Shown one piece after another: positions 27,000 to 39,925 of a stretch of DNA of 64,000 nt. This stretch comes from Marchantia polymorpha subsp. ruderalis. Lineage: Eukaryota; Streptophyta; Marchantiopsida; Marchantiales; Marchantiaceae. The position numbers and the translations under genes were made by a program. The stretch's first letter is position 1; each line of letters begins with the position of its first letter. Below the pieces are notes generated by a model. It saw only the letters and a list, made by a program, of their open reading frames with translations, searched no databases and had not been told where the DNA came from. Where the stretch lies: NCBI GenBank assembly GCA_037833965.1, contig AP031355.1:4241501-4305500 (forward strand), given 5' to 3'.

Positions 27000-29900
27000 C
27001 AATTATTACATCCTTACTATTGATACAATGGTTTTAAATCCATATTCTTGCTAAATTATGATTTCATGGTGAAACTTTTATGATTTTTTCTATATTTCCT
27101 GACTTAATGCAAGACTTTGAGTCATAATCATAAAGAAAGATATTTGATGTTTCAAAGTATTAATTGTTAAAAGATCAAAAAAATCAAGTTATTGTGTAGA
27201 CACCTTTAAAGTTTATAAGTACATACAAAAATGCACAAGATGCACTTGAGATGTTTTATAAGGGCTTTGATTTCAAGTCATGTAGATATATAATTTAATT
27301 ACAATATGTAAGCATGAGATCATACTAAAAAGTGAATGAAGACATCAACCAAGCATATTTAAAAATTTAATTTACTAAACAAAACTTTAATATAAGCAAC
27401 AAAATTCAAATGACGAGTTTAGCTATATTTAATCTACATTCTTGTTTCGTTTTTAAAGTAACATTCAGTTTAATAAACCATATTCTTCTTTATAGACGAA
27501 AGATATCTATATGAAAGTCACATGTTCCAGTTCTTAAGTTAGTATTTTTGACTAAGTATACATATCATTCCAAGTACAGAAAAATTGCATCTTCTACGAA
27601 CTATTAAAGATATAATGACATGCATCTCTCGTGAATCAACACAAATTTGAATACCTGCTGACTAAAATCTACGTAATTGCCATATCAGAACCTCATACAT
27701 CTACTTTCAACTATCCTTATTATTATCTAGAGAAATCAAAAGTTCACTTAAAAAAAACCACTTTTTTCGAAATGTTTCATATGTGCAATGTCATGTATGC
27801 AAAACTCCCTATCAAGTACTCTAATTCTATGACACTATACTCATTAACAGTTTCTAACCTTTTCTATAATATTAACATTTTTTTTCATTCATTCTTCAAA
27901 AATGATGATGTTATCTCATTGTTTCATCTTCTGTATTTGATTACAATTATTTAATACTAAGAAAAAATATAGCAAACTTTTCAAGTTCTTGAAAGTTGAT
28001 AAAATCTGATACAAATTGATAATAGTGAAATATAACATATAAATATGTTAAACTGAGCCATACAAAGTATAAAAACTAAAATGTGATTTTTACAATGTGA
28101 TTCAAGCACAATGAATAATTATCTCGATGAATTTTTTATTTTTTAAAATTTATGACACTGACATTTTTCATAATGATTTTATTTTTAGATTGGATTTATA
28201 TCAAATTTTGAATATAAAATAGAGATTAAATACAAAGTCTTTCAAAAAATTTTTATTTTGATATATTTATTTCAAATGGACTTCATTTTCAAAATATTTA
28301 TATTTGATTTTGTTTTAAATTTTAAATTATGATTATGACAAATCTCATATCATTTGCTTCAAAAAATTAATTTTAAAATTATTTTAAGGTAAAATCTTAA
28401 ATTAATTATAAAAAAAATTTGAATTTTTGAATCACAGACTTGTATGCTCTTTAATTTTCATTTTGTTAAGAGAATTAATAACATAGTTGTGAAATTTCAT
28501 TTTATTCTATTTTAATCAAAATTTCTTTCAGATTGGTTAAATTTTGTTTTAAAATCTACATAAAGCTTATTAATAATTTCATTTTATGATTTCAATATGA
28601 TGAAAACTTATCATATTTTTCTTTCATTTAATAGTATTTTTTGGAAATTATATTTCAATACAAAATTTCGTAAATTCTTATTTTCGATTATTTAAATTTT
28701 TACTTTGATTACGAAGTTATCAGTATCAATTCTAAGCTCTGTAAAGATAAAATGAAAAAAAGTTCACATTTTCTTTTAATAAATGCAATTAATTCTTTCA
28801 TTTTTTAAAAATATGTTAAAAAATAATATTTTTTAATATAAATCAACATGACGAATTTTAAACATTTTTTCATATGTTTTCTTAAAATCAATATTTGATC
28901 TTAATATTTTATAACAATAATCTCTATTTTCATTTATGATTTTTTAGTTTTAATTTTTCAATGCAAAAAATCTAGTATTTTGAAAAAAATTCATTTCTAT
29001 AAAATTTTGAAAACTTATAAAAATCATTTTCATAAAATTAATTTTAAGATTCATTAGTTTGTAATAAAATGAATGAAAAGTTTTTTTATTAAACAGAGAT
29101 ACTGAGATTATTTTTGTGCAAATATATAACTTCAAAGATCATGAAATTACATATTGAGAATTATCTCACGATGGTATGTACATGTAAATGACAAATAAGT
29201 ATACTCAAACATTCATTTGTGTAAAAAATATATTATACTTTTCACATTGACATTAATGTATTTTTTGTTTATTTTTTTACTACGATAGCAGCTGCTTGTA
29301 TGAATTTTGGCATAAAATTTTTGTAAATATACATTCTTGCATATGTATTTAAACTAAGAATACTAAAAAATATTTTCAATATGTGTTTAAAAAAATCAAT
29401 AAATATACATAACGTAAATTAAAACAACGGGTAGATTAAGAGCATGAGTTTATAGAAAGACACATGAATAAATAGAGTTTCACTCTATTAATGTTTAATT
29501 TTCATGAGATCATCACCATTACTTATCTACTATCAACTACCAAGATTAGAAGTGATAGTTGAAGACCTGGACGGTTGATTGATATTATGATATATCATTG
29601 ATACTTTACTTACTTATAAAATAATCCGTTGTATCAAATCATGATATTTAAGAATAAGAGTTTTGAACAAAATCTATGAAAATTACCTATTGATGAATCC
29701 AATAAAATGACATAAACTTTTAATTAATTATTATATGATATATTGTTTGATCACATGCGCAGTTTTTGACAATAACATGAGAGCATATATGACAATGTGA
29801 AATATGAAAACTTGATGAGACACCAAAAATTTGTTATCGTAAAACATCATGAGAACGAGTTTGTTAAAGACAACGCAAACTTGATAACTGAATTAAAATT

Positions 29901-30950
29901 TAATATTGTAGTAATATTGCTTCATTCAAATTCATCTAAATATCGATCAATTTCTCAGATCTCTTAAGTGAATTCTCACACTAGAATTCTAACATCTCCA
30001 TTTGCTATTGGTCATTCAGCTATTTCATTGGAATGATACTAATTCATGAACTTCTTGTAGCTTCAAAAACTTGAATCATACATTATTGTTTAAAGTTGAA
30101 TTATTTTTTGGCTCTTCTTAAAATATTACAGATTTCATATCATTAAATCATTCACAATATTTTTTCAAACATCAAGTATATTCTAAAACATCATACAACT
30201 TAGTATATTTTTTTAATACTTCAGAATTTTTATTCCTTATTTCCAAATACTTTCAAATAAATCAGTTAAACTTAACAAAGGCTGAAAAAAGTTATCTAAA
30301 AACTTTACATTAGTCCAAAATACTTAAATAATTCAAGTATCTGATGAAGTGAAGATTGAATTTTGATATCTGATGAACGGAATTTTTTTTAACTTAATCA
30401 ATAGTTGAATCATAAGCAAAAATATATTATATATACCTTGTATAGATTTTATACATTGAATTTAATAGATAATCAAAACCATAATTTTGAACCGTCTAGG
30501 TATAAATAAAAATATCAACAAATTAAATTATCACTTGAACTATTATACTTCATCAAAGTTTTCAAGAATAAAAATAATTCAAGATGTCTATAAATGACAT
30601 ACATGAATAAATTAATAATCCATAATTGAAATGTGCACCTAATGGCAACTCAAAATCCATGATTTTAATAATAAAAAAAATATAAATTATTAAATATTAT
30701 TAAAATATTCAAACTTCAAACAATTTTGTGCTTAGTTACTAACTTTGCATGTTTAGGATTAAAATTATACATAAATTACTTGCACATGTGACCAATTCAA
30801 CAGCGTTTACCACATTCAATCACCAGATTGAGAAAAGAAAGAGTTTTCAAGTTATTGAATTTCAATCATCAATCAGAGGACAAACCATGGGACAATTGAT
30901 TTACAGCACAAAGTTTGCAAGTAGAACTGAATTTTCAACAATTCATGAAT
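27000..30950. other. very AT-rich gene-free block
   Basis: About 4 kb dominated by A/T runs, with no coding frame above about 110 codons and no recognisable motif. The composition differs sharply from both sides. It could be old, mutation-decayed repeat DNA or a structural (matrix-attachment-like) region. Confidence 0.55.
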
Positions 30951-33900
30951 GATCATATGAGCATCTTCACATATAACTTATCGTAGTGGAGATAAATGCA
31001 TCTGCATCTGTTCCAGATGATATATACTATCTAGTCTTGTGCTTTTCCAAGCATAAAAAGCATTTATATAATGAACGATGAAACAAATCTTTCAGATTTT
31101 ACCACTGAATATACACTATAAATCGCATCTGCAATGCTAAAAAGAACTGCTTCCGAAGATTTGGTTGGAGGGATGAGATAACAACTGACGATTTCTTTTC
31201 ACTTGCCACAAATACATAAACCGCCACTTGAGCTCTTGCAATTCTCCATGCATCTAAGCATGCAGATTCAAGACGACATCCATGTTCTTTTTTGGCCATA
31301 AATCATCTAGTGTTCAGATCCTTGTTATCACAAATTGCGTACTACTCTCAAAACTTGCGCGAAGAAGATTCCGCATCGAAATTCTGCTCTTTCAAATGCG
31401 CAATCGTCTACTTTATTTCGCGAAGCTCCTTAGTTTTGTCATTCTTATGCTTAGCAACCACATGCATGAACTAAGCGAGCTGCAAATAGTTCTTCGGCAA
31501 ACTTCCTAAAAGAGTAAGTAATCGTTTAGTATGAGGGAGGTACAAGAATGGATCTTTGATCAAGTCAAGTTTCTATCCATATGTGAGATTTATTTCTCGC
31601 AAGTTGAACAGAGATTGTTGTCAATCTCAAACGGATTATATTGTCCAAATCATAACCAAGTTGGTCAACATTGTATACTCTACCTTGTGACCACAAAAAA
31701 GCATCCCAGAAATCTAGGTGCACTCTCCATCCTATTGGGTTACTTAGCTTTCTGCAAATTATCAGGGCATACAAAGACTAATTTCAATACAAGAAACTTC
31801 ACATCTAATTCATGCAATCTAATTTAATCGCATCTAGCTTCGTTGTGTCAATACTCGTGACATCAAGTCAAATGCCTGTTGAATAACTTACCAGAAGACT
31901 CGTTGAACTCGTTGATTGTCAAAAATCTCTTTTCGATGACCCGCACCGCCCAGCCGTTACTCTGGCACCCACGAACAGCCGTCACGTTGTCATAAGTCCT
32001 CCGTCTGTAGCCTAACACAGTCATCACGTCAGTATGACGTTTTCTTCAAGGCAAAATTACAAAGATCAAATTGAGAAAAATAAAAATAAAATTGCGTTTC
32101 CCACTAACTATTTCCTAGGGATGGGCACGGCTCGGCTAACCGGCTAATAGTTTTTGTTAGCCGGCTAGCCGATATATATTGCCACCGCTATCCGAGGCCG
32201 AAAATGAACCCTAAACTCGGACCGAATTTACGTTTTAGGTCAATTATTTCCTTAGATTCGGCCGATATTATCCAATAAACATTTATTTAGGCCGAATATT
32301 TCGGTTGATTTTCTTCTTCCGGGCTAGCCGGCTAAATTTGAGCCCTAGCGGGGTAGTCGAAAGTTACCCGGCTACGTGCCCATCCCTACTGTTTCCTACA
32401 TGAAGGTACCGCGAGTAACGATGAGTGTCATTAATTTAAAGAACTGGTAAAACAGCTGTTATTCCTCCGACCCAATCAAGAACATCTCAGAACTATGTCT
32501 TCGAACCTACATGAACACCTCAGACTTAATATGGTAATGACTCTCTGTAGATTCTTCCCTTGTTTTCACTTCCCTACAGAGGACTGGTTCCGACATGAAT
32601 CATGCCTCGGCATATGAATAGTTGAGTCTAGAGGCGATGTTATACATCCAATGGTGTGGGATTCCCCTTCGTGCAACTTGATGGACTTTGATAAGAATAG
32701 AATCTTGTTGCTTGTGCTTTATATAGTCGTTTTGTAGAAAGCTTGTAGGTTCTCACGTTTTCTGCCCCCAGTCCCAGCTAGTATCACAGAAAAGCTCGCT
32801 TCACATGAGTCACGATTCGCAATTGTTGAATCTTGGCAAGCGTGTCTGTCCTTTAATACTGTTGTTCGTTGAGGGTCTCTCTTAGGCTTGCATTATCACA
32901 GTTCTCCACAACGACACCTTTGAAATGGTTGGAACCAAGCTGCTCCTCCTGCTGCTACTCCGGAAATTATCTTCGTGTCGTTTTCTCTACGGATGGACTG
33001 TTGAGCATTTTATTCGATAACATTACGATCCTGACAGCAAGATGAAGCTATGGGATCCCATACATTAGTAAGAAATGAACTACAGTTTACCATGCTAGGT
33101 GACGCAAATACAAAAAAAAATTAGTATTTTGCGTAGTACATTTGAGTGAATTCATAGCTCTTCCAACAGAGCATGACATTGCTATGTTCTTAGTATGCTA
33201 CTAAACTACGTAGACCGTTTGCCTTAGATAGCTGGGGTATGCAAAGAGATATTTACGATTGCGAAGGATATGAGGTCCGACTCTGATCCTAATCTTTTGG
33301 TTTCATATACTTGAAGGGATCTTTCCATCGTTTCGTTTCGAATTAATATAGATTAATTCGATGTCCTTGACGGCAAGAGTATGACTGTAACATTCGGACC
33401 TTTGGTCAGCAGGTACTCCATGTGTGGAATGTGCTAACCGAAACTGGTGATGTGTGGTAAGTAGGCTCAGCAAAAGAAGCCACCTAACATCGTGATTGAG
33501 CAAAAGCGTTACATACACGTCTGTGTTTTGGGAACAGGCACTTTATAGTCCCAGAGAGAATCTTGATCGAATTTGTGAAAAGTGCTGGGGCCACTGTGAC
33601 TGCAGCAAATGGTGCCGGAGCTTTGACTCGATTCAGGAGTACTTTAGTCAGTGCTGCATTTCTGGACCAGATCCGTTTGACCAGACCGTACGTTGACATG
33701 TCGCTGTGTGAGGTCCACACAATTTTTTATGCTTGTAGAAAATTTTGGTCACATGCTCTTATATTGAGAACCACCACTGGCCTTGGAATCCATTGCATTC
33801 CAGAGATCAAGCTCGACACAGGGCTCCTCAGCTCCAGGAAGGTATTCTTCACTCGAAATCTTCCCCCCAACTCTCGATTTGATCCTGATCTGCTTCAACT

Positions 33901-34178
33901 GTACTGCAATTCCGCTTTGTCTGATGAAGCTGAATCGTTCGTTAGGCGTAGTGTTTTGGATTGATAGACACTCACCTCAGAGAATGTGATTTCCACTATG
34001 ACCCTCGGCTGACTTTCAGCTCCGTAGACGAACTCGTTTGATTGCTCTGATGTCTTAGAAGGATTCTGTAGAGATAAGCCAAAGGTCGATGTTCTGCAGC
34101 AGCAAGCTACAATTCAGGACTGTGCATCACAATCTTACCCGATAGTGGATCGATACTACTGAATCCTTCTGTTCTGCA
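30951..34178. other. no recognised host gene
   Basis: Apart from the MITE at 32116-32388, I find no gene I can support. The minus strand at 31430-31520 reads LGSLPKNYLQL then AKHKNDKTKEL, faintly like a copia Gag, with stops. The 133-codon frame at 33563-33964 is unrecognised; part of it could be leader sequence of the gene at 34229. Confidence 0.4.
32116..32388. mobile_element. 273-bp hAT-type MITE
   Basis: The terminal inverted repeats start TAGGGATGGGCACG and are perfect for 14 bp at both ends. They are flanked by CTATTTCC (32108-32115) and CTGTTTCC (32389-32396), an 8-bp target-site duplication with one mismatch. The 8-bp duplication and the terminal sequence are typical of hAT elements. 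There is no coding capacity. The interior contains further short palindromes based on GCCGGCTAGCC. Confidence 0.85.
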
Positions 34179-34228
34179 GGTTCTGTTTACCTCCAAAACC
34201 TGAAAGCTATTTTCAGGAGGTTGCGAAC

Positions 34229-34705
34229 ATGGATTCGCCATCTGTACCTCCCGTTCACAATGGAAAGTTTCATATCATCAATGTTGCGACGAAGCGGGTT
34301 TTGGTTGACAGCATGAACAGATCGGCAGAATCAACAGTGTCTTCGACTCCATTCCCGAAGGCAAATGACCTCGGTCATTATGTCGATTACTTCCACATCA
34401 CAAAGTCTGAGAGCGGAAACGATAGCTGGGTCATTGCAGCGAATGGACGGAAAATGAGTACTGCTGGCGGGGAAGGTATAGTTCTAACAATTCTAGACGA
34501 CGAACCAGGTTTTGAATGGGATTTCATCGCTTCAGAAGATTTTCCAGATGCGTTTAGAATCGAGAATCGGGACACACATAAAATCATCTACGAGCGCGAA
34601 GTCTTGGAAGTCATCCCTCTACAATTGAATGATGTACGCTACGGCAAGATTGAACTTTTTCGACCAGAAGCGCATTGGGTCCTGAAGGCGTTCACTGAAC
34701 CTTGA
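34229..34705 (+). CDS. small protein, same possible beta-trefoil family
   Basis: This encodes 158 residues starting MDSPSVPPVHNGKFHIINV. Shared family motifs are VATKRVLVDSMNR, KSESGNDSWVIAANGRKMSTAGG, DDEPGFEWDFIASE, FRIENRDTHKIIYE, DVRYGK and EAHWVLKAF. The frame is intact. A likely acceptor, TTCTGCAG/GTTC, ends about 50 bases before the ATG, suggesting a leader intron as in the gene at 14115. A poly(A) signal AATAAAGCGG lies at 34916. No signal peptide. This member stands about 12 kb from the duplicated pairs. The function is unknown. Confidence 0.78.
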   Translation: MDSPSVPPVHNGKFHIINVATKRVLVDSMNRSAESTVSSTPFPKANDLGHYVDYFHITKSESGNDSWVIAANGRKMSTAGGEGIVLTILDDEPGFEWDFIASEDFPDAFRIENRDTHKIIYEREVLEVIPLQLNDVRYGKIELFRPEAHWVLKAFTEP

Positions 34706-34915
34706 ACAGGGAAAAACATTTCTCCTCAGTCATAGTCATCAAGATGCTGCTTTTCGTTGAATAATTTTGGGGCTGGCTGGTGAAGAGATCAGTCGCATGA
34801 GCTATCGGATATCACGTATGATTGGCTAGATTAGCACAGATTAGATTGGGGCCACAAGAGGGACTAGTTTTGGGATCATCTTATTGTTAGTGTTAGAACT
34901 GCTTGTCCTGTTTTG

Positions 34916-34921
34916 AATAAA
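34916..34921 (+). terminator. poly(A) signal AATAAA
   Basis: AATAAAGCGG, 211 bases after the stop codon. The same decamer follows the related gene at 14115-14591, so it probably descends from the common ancestor. Confidence 0.5.
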
Positions 34922-37900
34922 GCGGCTGTATGTTCGATTCTACACCAATTGATTATGCATGTGACTGGGAGATGCGTTTCTAGATCTACTTAGACAGAGA
35001 AGGTAGGATGGACCGACCGACCTTCTGAAAGGAGGAAGGTCTGATGGACGCAGCTGATATGGACAGAGAGAATTCATAACGTCCTGGTTATACGACCAGT
35101 ACAGCAGACGGTCAACAGTTACAGAACCAACTGATTTCAGCTCTGATTTCAGGACCTGATAGCTGATGCTTGATCTGCAAAGGAAACACCCTGAAACGTA
35201 CAGAAGAATCACTGTAAAGCATCTCAGGAGAAGGTCGATTGCTTCGAGAATGCTACACATCGAGCGAGCTTGAAGGAGTCTAGATTAATGTGCCATAGAA
35301 ACGCTGTTGAAGTTGTGTAAGTGACTGGCGGATTCCAGCTAGTTAGAACACAAATGGAGATTCCTGTTCAAAATTCCTGTGCTCCACATCAGTTTTCTCT
35401 TGTAAATTCTCACCTCACAAGTCTAATGATACGTCGTTAGGATTAAAACTTCCCATATTCTGGAACTGAACTCATCCCAGCTCCTGTTCCGGTATTTTGA
35501 TCAGTGCGGAACATCGTGCATACTCCAGTTTTGACCGAGTTCTTTGAATGATAACAACGGACCCGTTATTAGTCACTTCTTATGCCAGACTTTGCAAGTC
35601 AACAAGACTCTTTCATCAGACTCGATATGTCACTCTTTGGATGAACATTGGAATGGAACGTCACATATAGAATCAAATTTCCCACACGGTACCAATTATG
35701 GCATGTATTGGAGAGCTCCTACCGACAAAATTAGTAGCCAATCTTTCCTGAAACCATGATTAGAATACGGTTCTGCTGTTACCAGCCTGCTCCTGATCCG
35801 CTGAAAGTTTAACTCATAGTGCTCGACCTGCAGCAAACATCAACTTGCATTAAACGCAAATCTAAACTTGTTCAAGGAGTCCGATTCAATTCAAGTTCCT
35901 TGAGCAGAGGGGGGCACCGTGTGATATAGCAACAAGGATTGGAAGACCGTCCTTGTTGCTGAAACCTCTCTTATTAAAACAAATTTGTTTGAACGCAACA
36001 CTGATGTGTGCGTCATGTTCAACAACAAGCTCACTCGATCCAAACATTCGAGCTTTCCACGGGACTCTCGAGTTTCAACGATTAAGGTCAAAACTAAATT
36101 TCTGATCGGTCTCACTTCTCGTGGCCATCGTGAGGTCTTCACGGCAATGGGGAGTTGACTACTCTAGTAGTAGGTAACAAATCAGAGGCGGATATTGGAC
36201 GCGCAGACTTCAGTGGGGTTTCGTCGTATCCATCGCTCTCCCCCTGGTCTTTAAGCTGTCCAAACCCGTCGCCTGCAGGACCTGATTTGCGTCACTGAAG
36301 TCATACATGCCTGACCGTCCATTATTCCAGACGAGAAAGGTCTGAATAACTTTGGGAATGTCTCAAGTCGAAAAATAGTGGCCACAGGGTTCTCCTGCTG
36401 GAGCAATTATCGAGACCCGGGTCTGCACGTGGTGAGCCCACCAACTTTCCTGTACAAGACTCTGATTACTGTGGTAAAAATAGTAGACACTCATTTAACT
36501 ACTTAGTATTATTTCACATTGTATTAACCATGAAACAAGTTGAATCATGGTCCCACTTTTATCCTCATGTCACATGTAATCTTCGTAAAATTCCAACATT
36601 TTACATGGTTAATGTGGATCGCCGTTGCTCACCTGACCTGGTAGAGCTCATTGCTCTAAGAATGGTTTTGATTCCAAATTGGTGGTGCAAGTCCAATACA
36701 GAGGGTCATAGCTCCAGGTCAGCTTCTATGAGGTCAAAATGAGAGATGCTAGGATTCGAGGAGCTGCCCTGGAGTTGCGACCCTCTGTATTAGATCAGTT
36801 TCAGTAATTATTGAAAATGAGGTCAAAATACTTCGCTTTCTAAAGTGATTCAAGTGATCTCAAGGTACTTCGCTTTCTAGAGTGATTCAAGTGATCTCAA
36901 GGTACTCTCACTTCCGCTACGTCCTCTCGATCTCAAATGTTCTTGCCCGCATCCTCTGTCTTTTGTGCTTGCTGGAAAGCATTGAGTTGAGACGCAGGTT
37001 GGTAGAGAGCTAGTTTTGGTGATTTACGAAAACAAGATGAGGAATCAATCAACATTAGCATCATCATTGTTCTCATCATTGGTGGTGGAAGCAAGAGAGC
37101 CTTGTAATCGCAAACTCAAACAAGCAAAAGTCAACAGCGCAAGCTCGAGCAAACGGTATGCGAACCAGTGCGCGAATGGTGAATGACAATGCACGAGTGA
37201 AAGAGTTGATGTGTGTAGCGAGGGACAAACGAAAACCAAGAGTTTGACGACTGGGTAACATTGATCTGCTGATTTTGAACTAAAATCTAAGGGCTCACTC
37301 TCACTTAGGTTTATCTCAAATGGCTTTGTGGAAACTCATCATCATTCTAGAAGGTAAGGGAATCTCAACTTGCCCTTGTTCCAAATAACCTCTCACACAA
37401 ACTTTTCACATCAGCATTTACAAACATGTGAGAAAATTTATGATCTGAACATCACACATGCTTGACTTTCTACAACTCCACTTGCACATACTCATGCTGA
37501 CGAAGTTTCTACAATATCATACACATAGCAAATTTTCATGAGGCTCTCGCACGTTTGGATTGTACACTCAGATTCTCAAATCAAAAGCCCTAAAAGACAA
37601 AATGATAGTGTAACTGAAAAGAAGTATACTTATATCGATCTGCCACTGAGAGACCTCAATGTTGTGTCAAACTTCCGGATTGTGTTGGATCTTAACACGC
37701 ATATACATCAAGTCGTCAAGCTCCAAAACATCAAATTCAACAAAGAAAATTACTTACATACAAATTACTTAGATGCATTGTTGTAGTTTAGACTTTCTAA
37801 CATAGACTCAAACAAGATACAATCGATGATACATCATCTTCATGATGAAATCGTTAGAACTTGTTCTCTTAAACGAAACGGAGTGAATGTTTCAACCTCA

Positions 37901-39480
37901 CTCACTTGAAGCAAGAAATTTGTCTCAATGACTTAGCAAACAGAGAAAATGTCTCAAAATAGAAAATGTCAATGTCTCAAGAGCTCAATTGCGGAGCCTT
38001 TCCCCGTGCACTCTCACGATATCATCAAGTGCTCCCCGCGCGAGATGATTACCCATCACAAGGCTCTCCAACTCCAGTTTCCCTGTGGTTATGAACAATG
38101 GTAAGCCTCTAATCGTTTCCCTCCCTATGACAGTTTTGGTACAAAGTTTTTTTCGCTATGCAATTCAAGCGGGCTTGCCCTGGTTGCCAGTTTTTGGTTA
38201 GCGGTTTCGTGTCGGGTAGCTTTATTTGACCATATCGCATGTAGGGAATGGCTGGGGAGTGGCCTTCACTCCCCGCCCCCCTCCTTCGATGTGCAGTGGT
38301 CTTGGACCCCAAGACCCTGTTTAGCAAAGGCCTACGGCATCTCTCTCAACAATCTCTTTTCAACATCTTCTTAAAGTGAATTCTATCCCTAGTGTTGTTC
38401 AAATGTTTTCATGCAACATATTTTTTCCAAAAAAATGATAAGTTTTAGGAACCGTAGGGCATATTCTTCAAAGTAGTGGCCTTTGATACTAGTAAACTAC
38501 TAAAGAAGCGCTTTTATTGAGTTATGAAAGTCAATTTTCAAGCAAGCTAGGTCTTATCAAAATACTTTTAGAATACCGTGATATTTTTTGACACAATCAT
38601 CATGTGTACAAGATAGTTTTTCACCACTAAATCTCAAGTAGACCAGATCACGACAATTCTCCGGATGGTGGCGTCTACTACCCATGTATTTCTTTGAGAT
38701 CTAAAACTTGATAGGGTTAAGAGTTTAGATATCCTAATCAACAAATATTCATCCGAGTCTGGTGTAAGTAGCCAAATGTATGTTGATGATTCAAGTGTGT
38801 GATCACGTGTCACGGACTTGACATACATTTTTAACTTCAAAGTCATTAGTGGTGCCTTGACCACCAAGTGTCACATTTGTGACACTTGCTAGTACTAAAT
38901 CCTAAAGCCTAAACTCTTGCTTTCACGTATTATATTTTCTTGACTTTCAAATCTACTTGATCTTGTTGTTGTTGCAACAAGTCTGAAATGGCTCAAAAGT
39001 CAAGAAGCAATCATTCTATTTCAAACTCTATTCAGTCAGAGAATTGCGCTCCCAATAGTGTGATGACATTACTTCCAAATCTTCTACTTCTTCATTTCTA
39101 TTTTACAATCTTCTTGATAATTTTGAATTTTAAAAACTCTTGTTGTATGTAGTGCATGTACTTGAATTGTCTTTTGATTTCAATTGCACCATTTTCAATA
39201 GAAGTTTTTTTTCCTTGCAAATAAAAAATTAAACTAACAAACATTTTTGTTCTAGAGCAAAGTTTTTACAGGAATATTCCGTCATAAATATTTTTCAAAA
39301 ATGTTTTTTCATCGGAAACTAGTCAAATTGAGTATCGTTGGAAAGCTCTCAACACGACTAAAGCATCTGGACACTTTTTAGACATTGAATGATGACTCAA
39401 AAGGAGGAAATTTACTCTGAAGCTGCCATTGTCTCTCATTTTTTACGTGCAGAGTCGGTAGGCCGACAGGTCGATGGAAA
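34922..39480. other. no gene recognised
   Basis: I find no supportable gene. Small repeats include an imperfect inverted repeat at about 36690-36795 (AATACAGAGGGTC and its complement), a 37-bp tandem duplication at about 36829-36902, and a perfect hairpin at 38865-38888. The interval 38105-38335 is a GC-richer island, possibly of organelle origin. Confidence 0.45.
38865..38888. repeat. perfect 11-bp-arm hairpin
   Basis: CAAGTGTCACA, TT, then its exact reverse complement. Confidence 0.85.
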
Positions 39481-39489
39481 TTTTAGATA

Positions 39490-39925
39490 TAACATCATAC
39501 CTTTTGATGGCCGCGGTGATTATTTTTTGGGAAAAGCAAGTTAAGGTAAAATTACGATCCATGGATCTCATTATATGCTTGGGAGAAAAACCTTCTAGCA
39601 TAAATGACATTAGCAGTACCAAGCAGTTTGCACGGTCTTGGCATATCTAGACCCATCCATACTCAAGCAGGTTGAGGAATACTCTGAAGTTTCCAAGTTG
39701 CTTGATGCACTTCAGCAACGGTTCCATCAGAAGAATCCGACGATTGTGATAAACACTTACATGCGATTGTTACGGTTTACAATGAAGCACGACACGCGCA
39801 TACAAGACCACATTCACGCCTATGGAAATCTATTGATGGATCTTTGGAATATGGGGAGAAGCTTACTGACACAAAGAAGGCAATGCATCTTCTCCACTCA
39901 TTGCCGTCTACTTATCAAACACTGT
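39490..39925 (+). pseudogene. Ty1/copia gag, 5' part (interrupted)
   Basis: The first frames read FDGRGDYFL then KVKLRSMDLIICLG. Further on, LLDALQQRFHQKN, RLLRFTMKHDTRIQDHIHAYGNLLMDL and LLHSLPSTYQT match the order of the copia Gag (UBN2-type) domain. Several stops and frame shifts show it is dead. The frame breaks at ...YQTL, where the element at 39926-44783 is inserted, and resumes exactly at 44784. Confidence 0.85.
39921..39925. repeat. 5-bp target-site duplication, left (ACTGT)
   Basis: ACTGT immediately left of the inserted element; it is repeated at 44784-44788. Removing the element plus one copy restores the copia gag frame across the junction. Confidence 0.9.

Noticed and set aside
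31430..31830. Possible copia Gag remnant on the minus strand
   Set aside because: Only a short LGSLPKNY-like string matches and stops are frequent; too weak to list as a feature of its own.
33563..33964. 133-codon plus-strand frame upstream of the 34.2-kb gene
   Set aside because: Another frame on the opposite strand is equally open, and no homology was seen; it may be leader or intron sequence.
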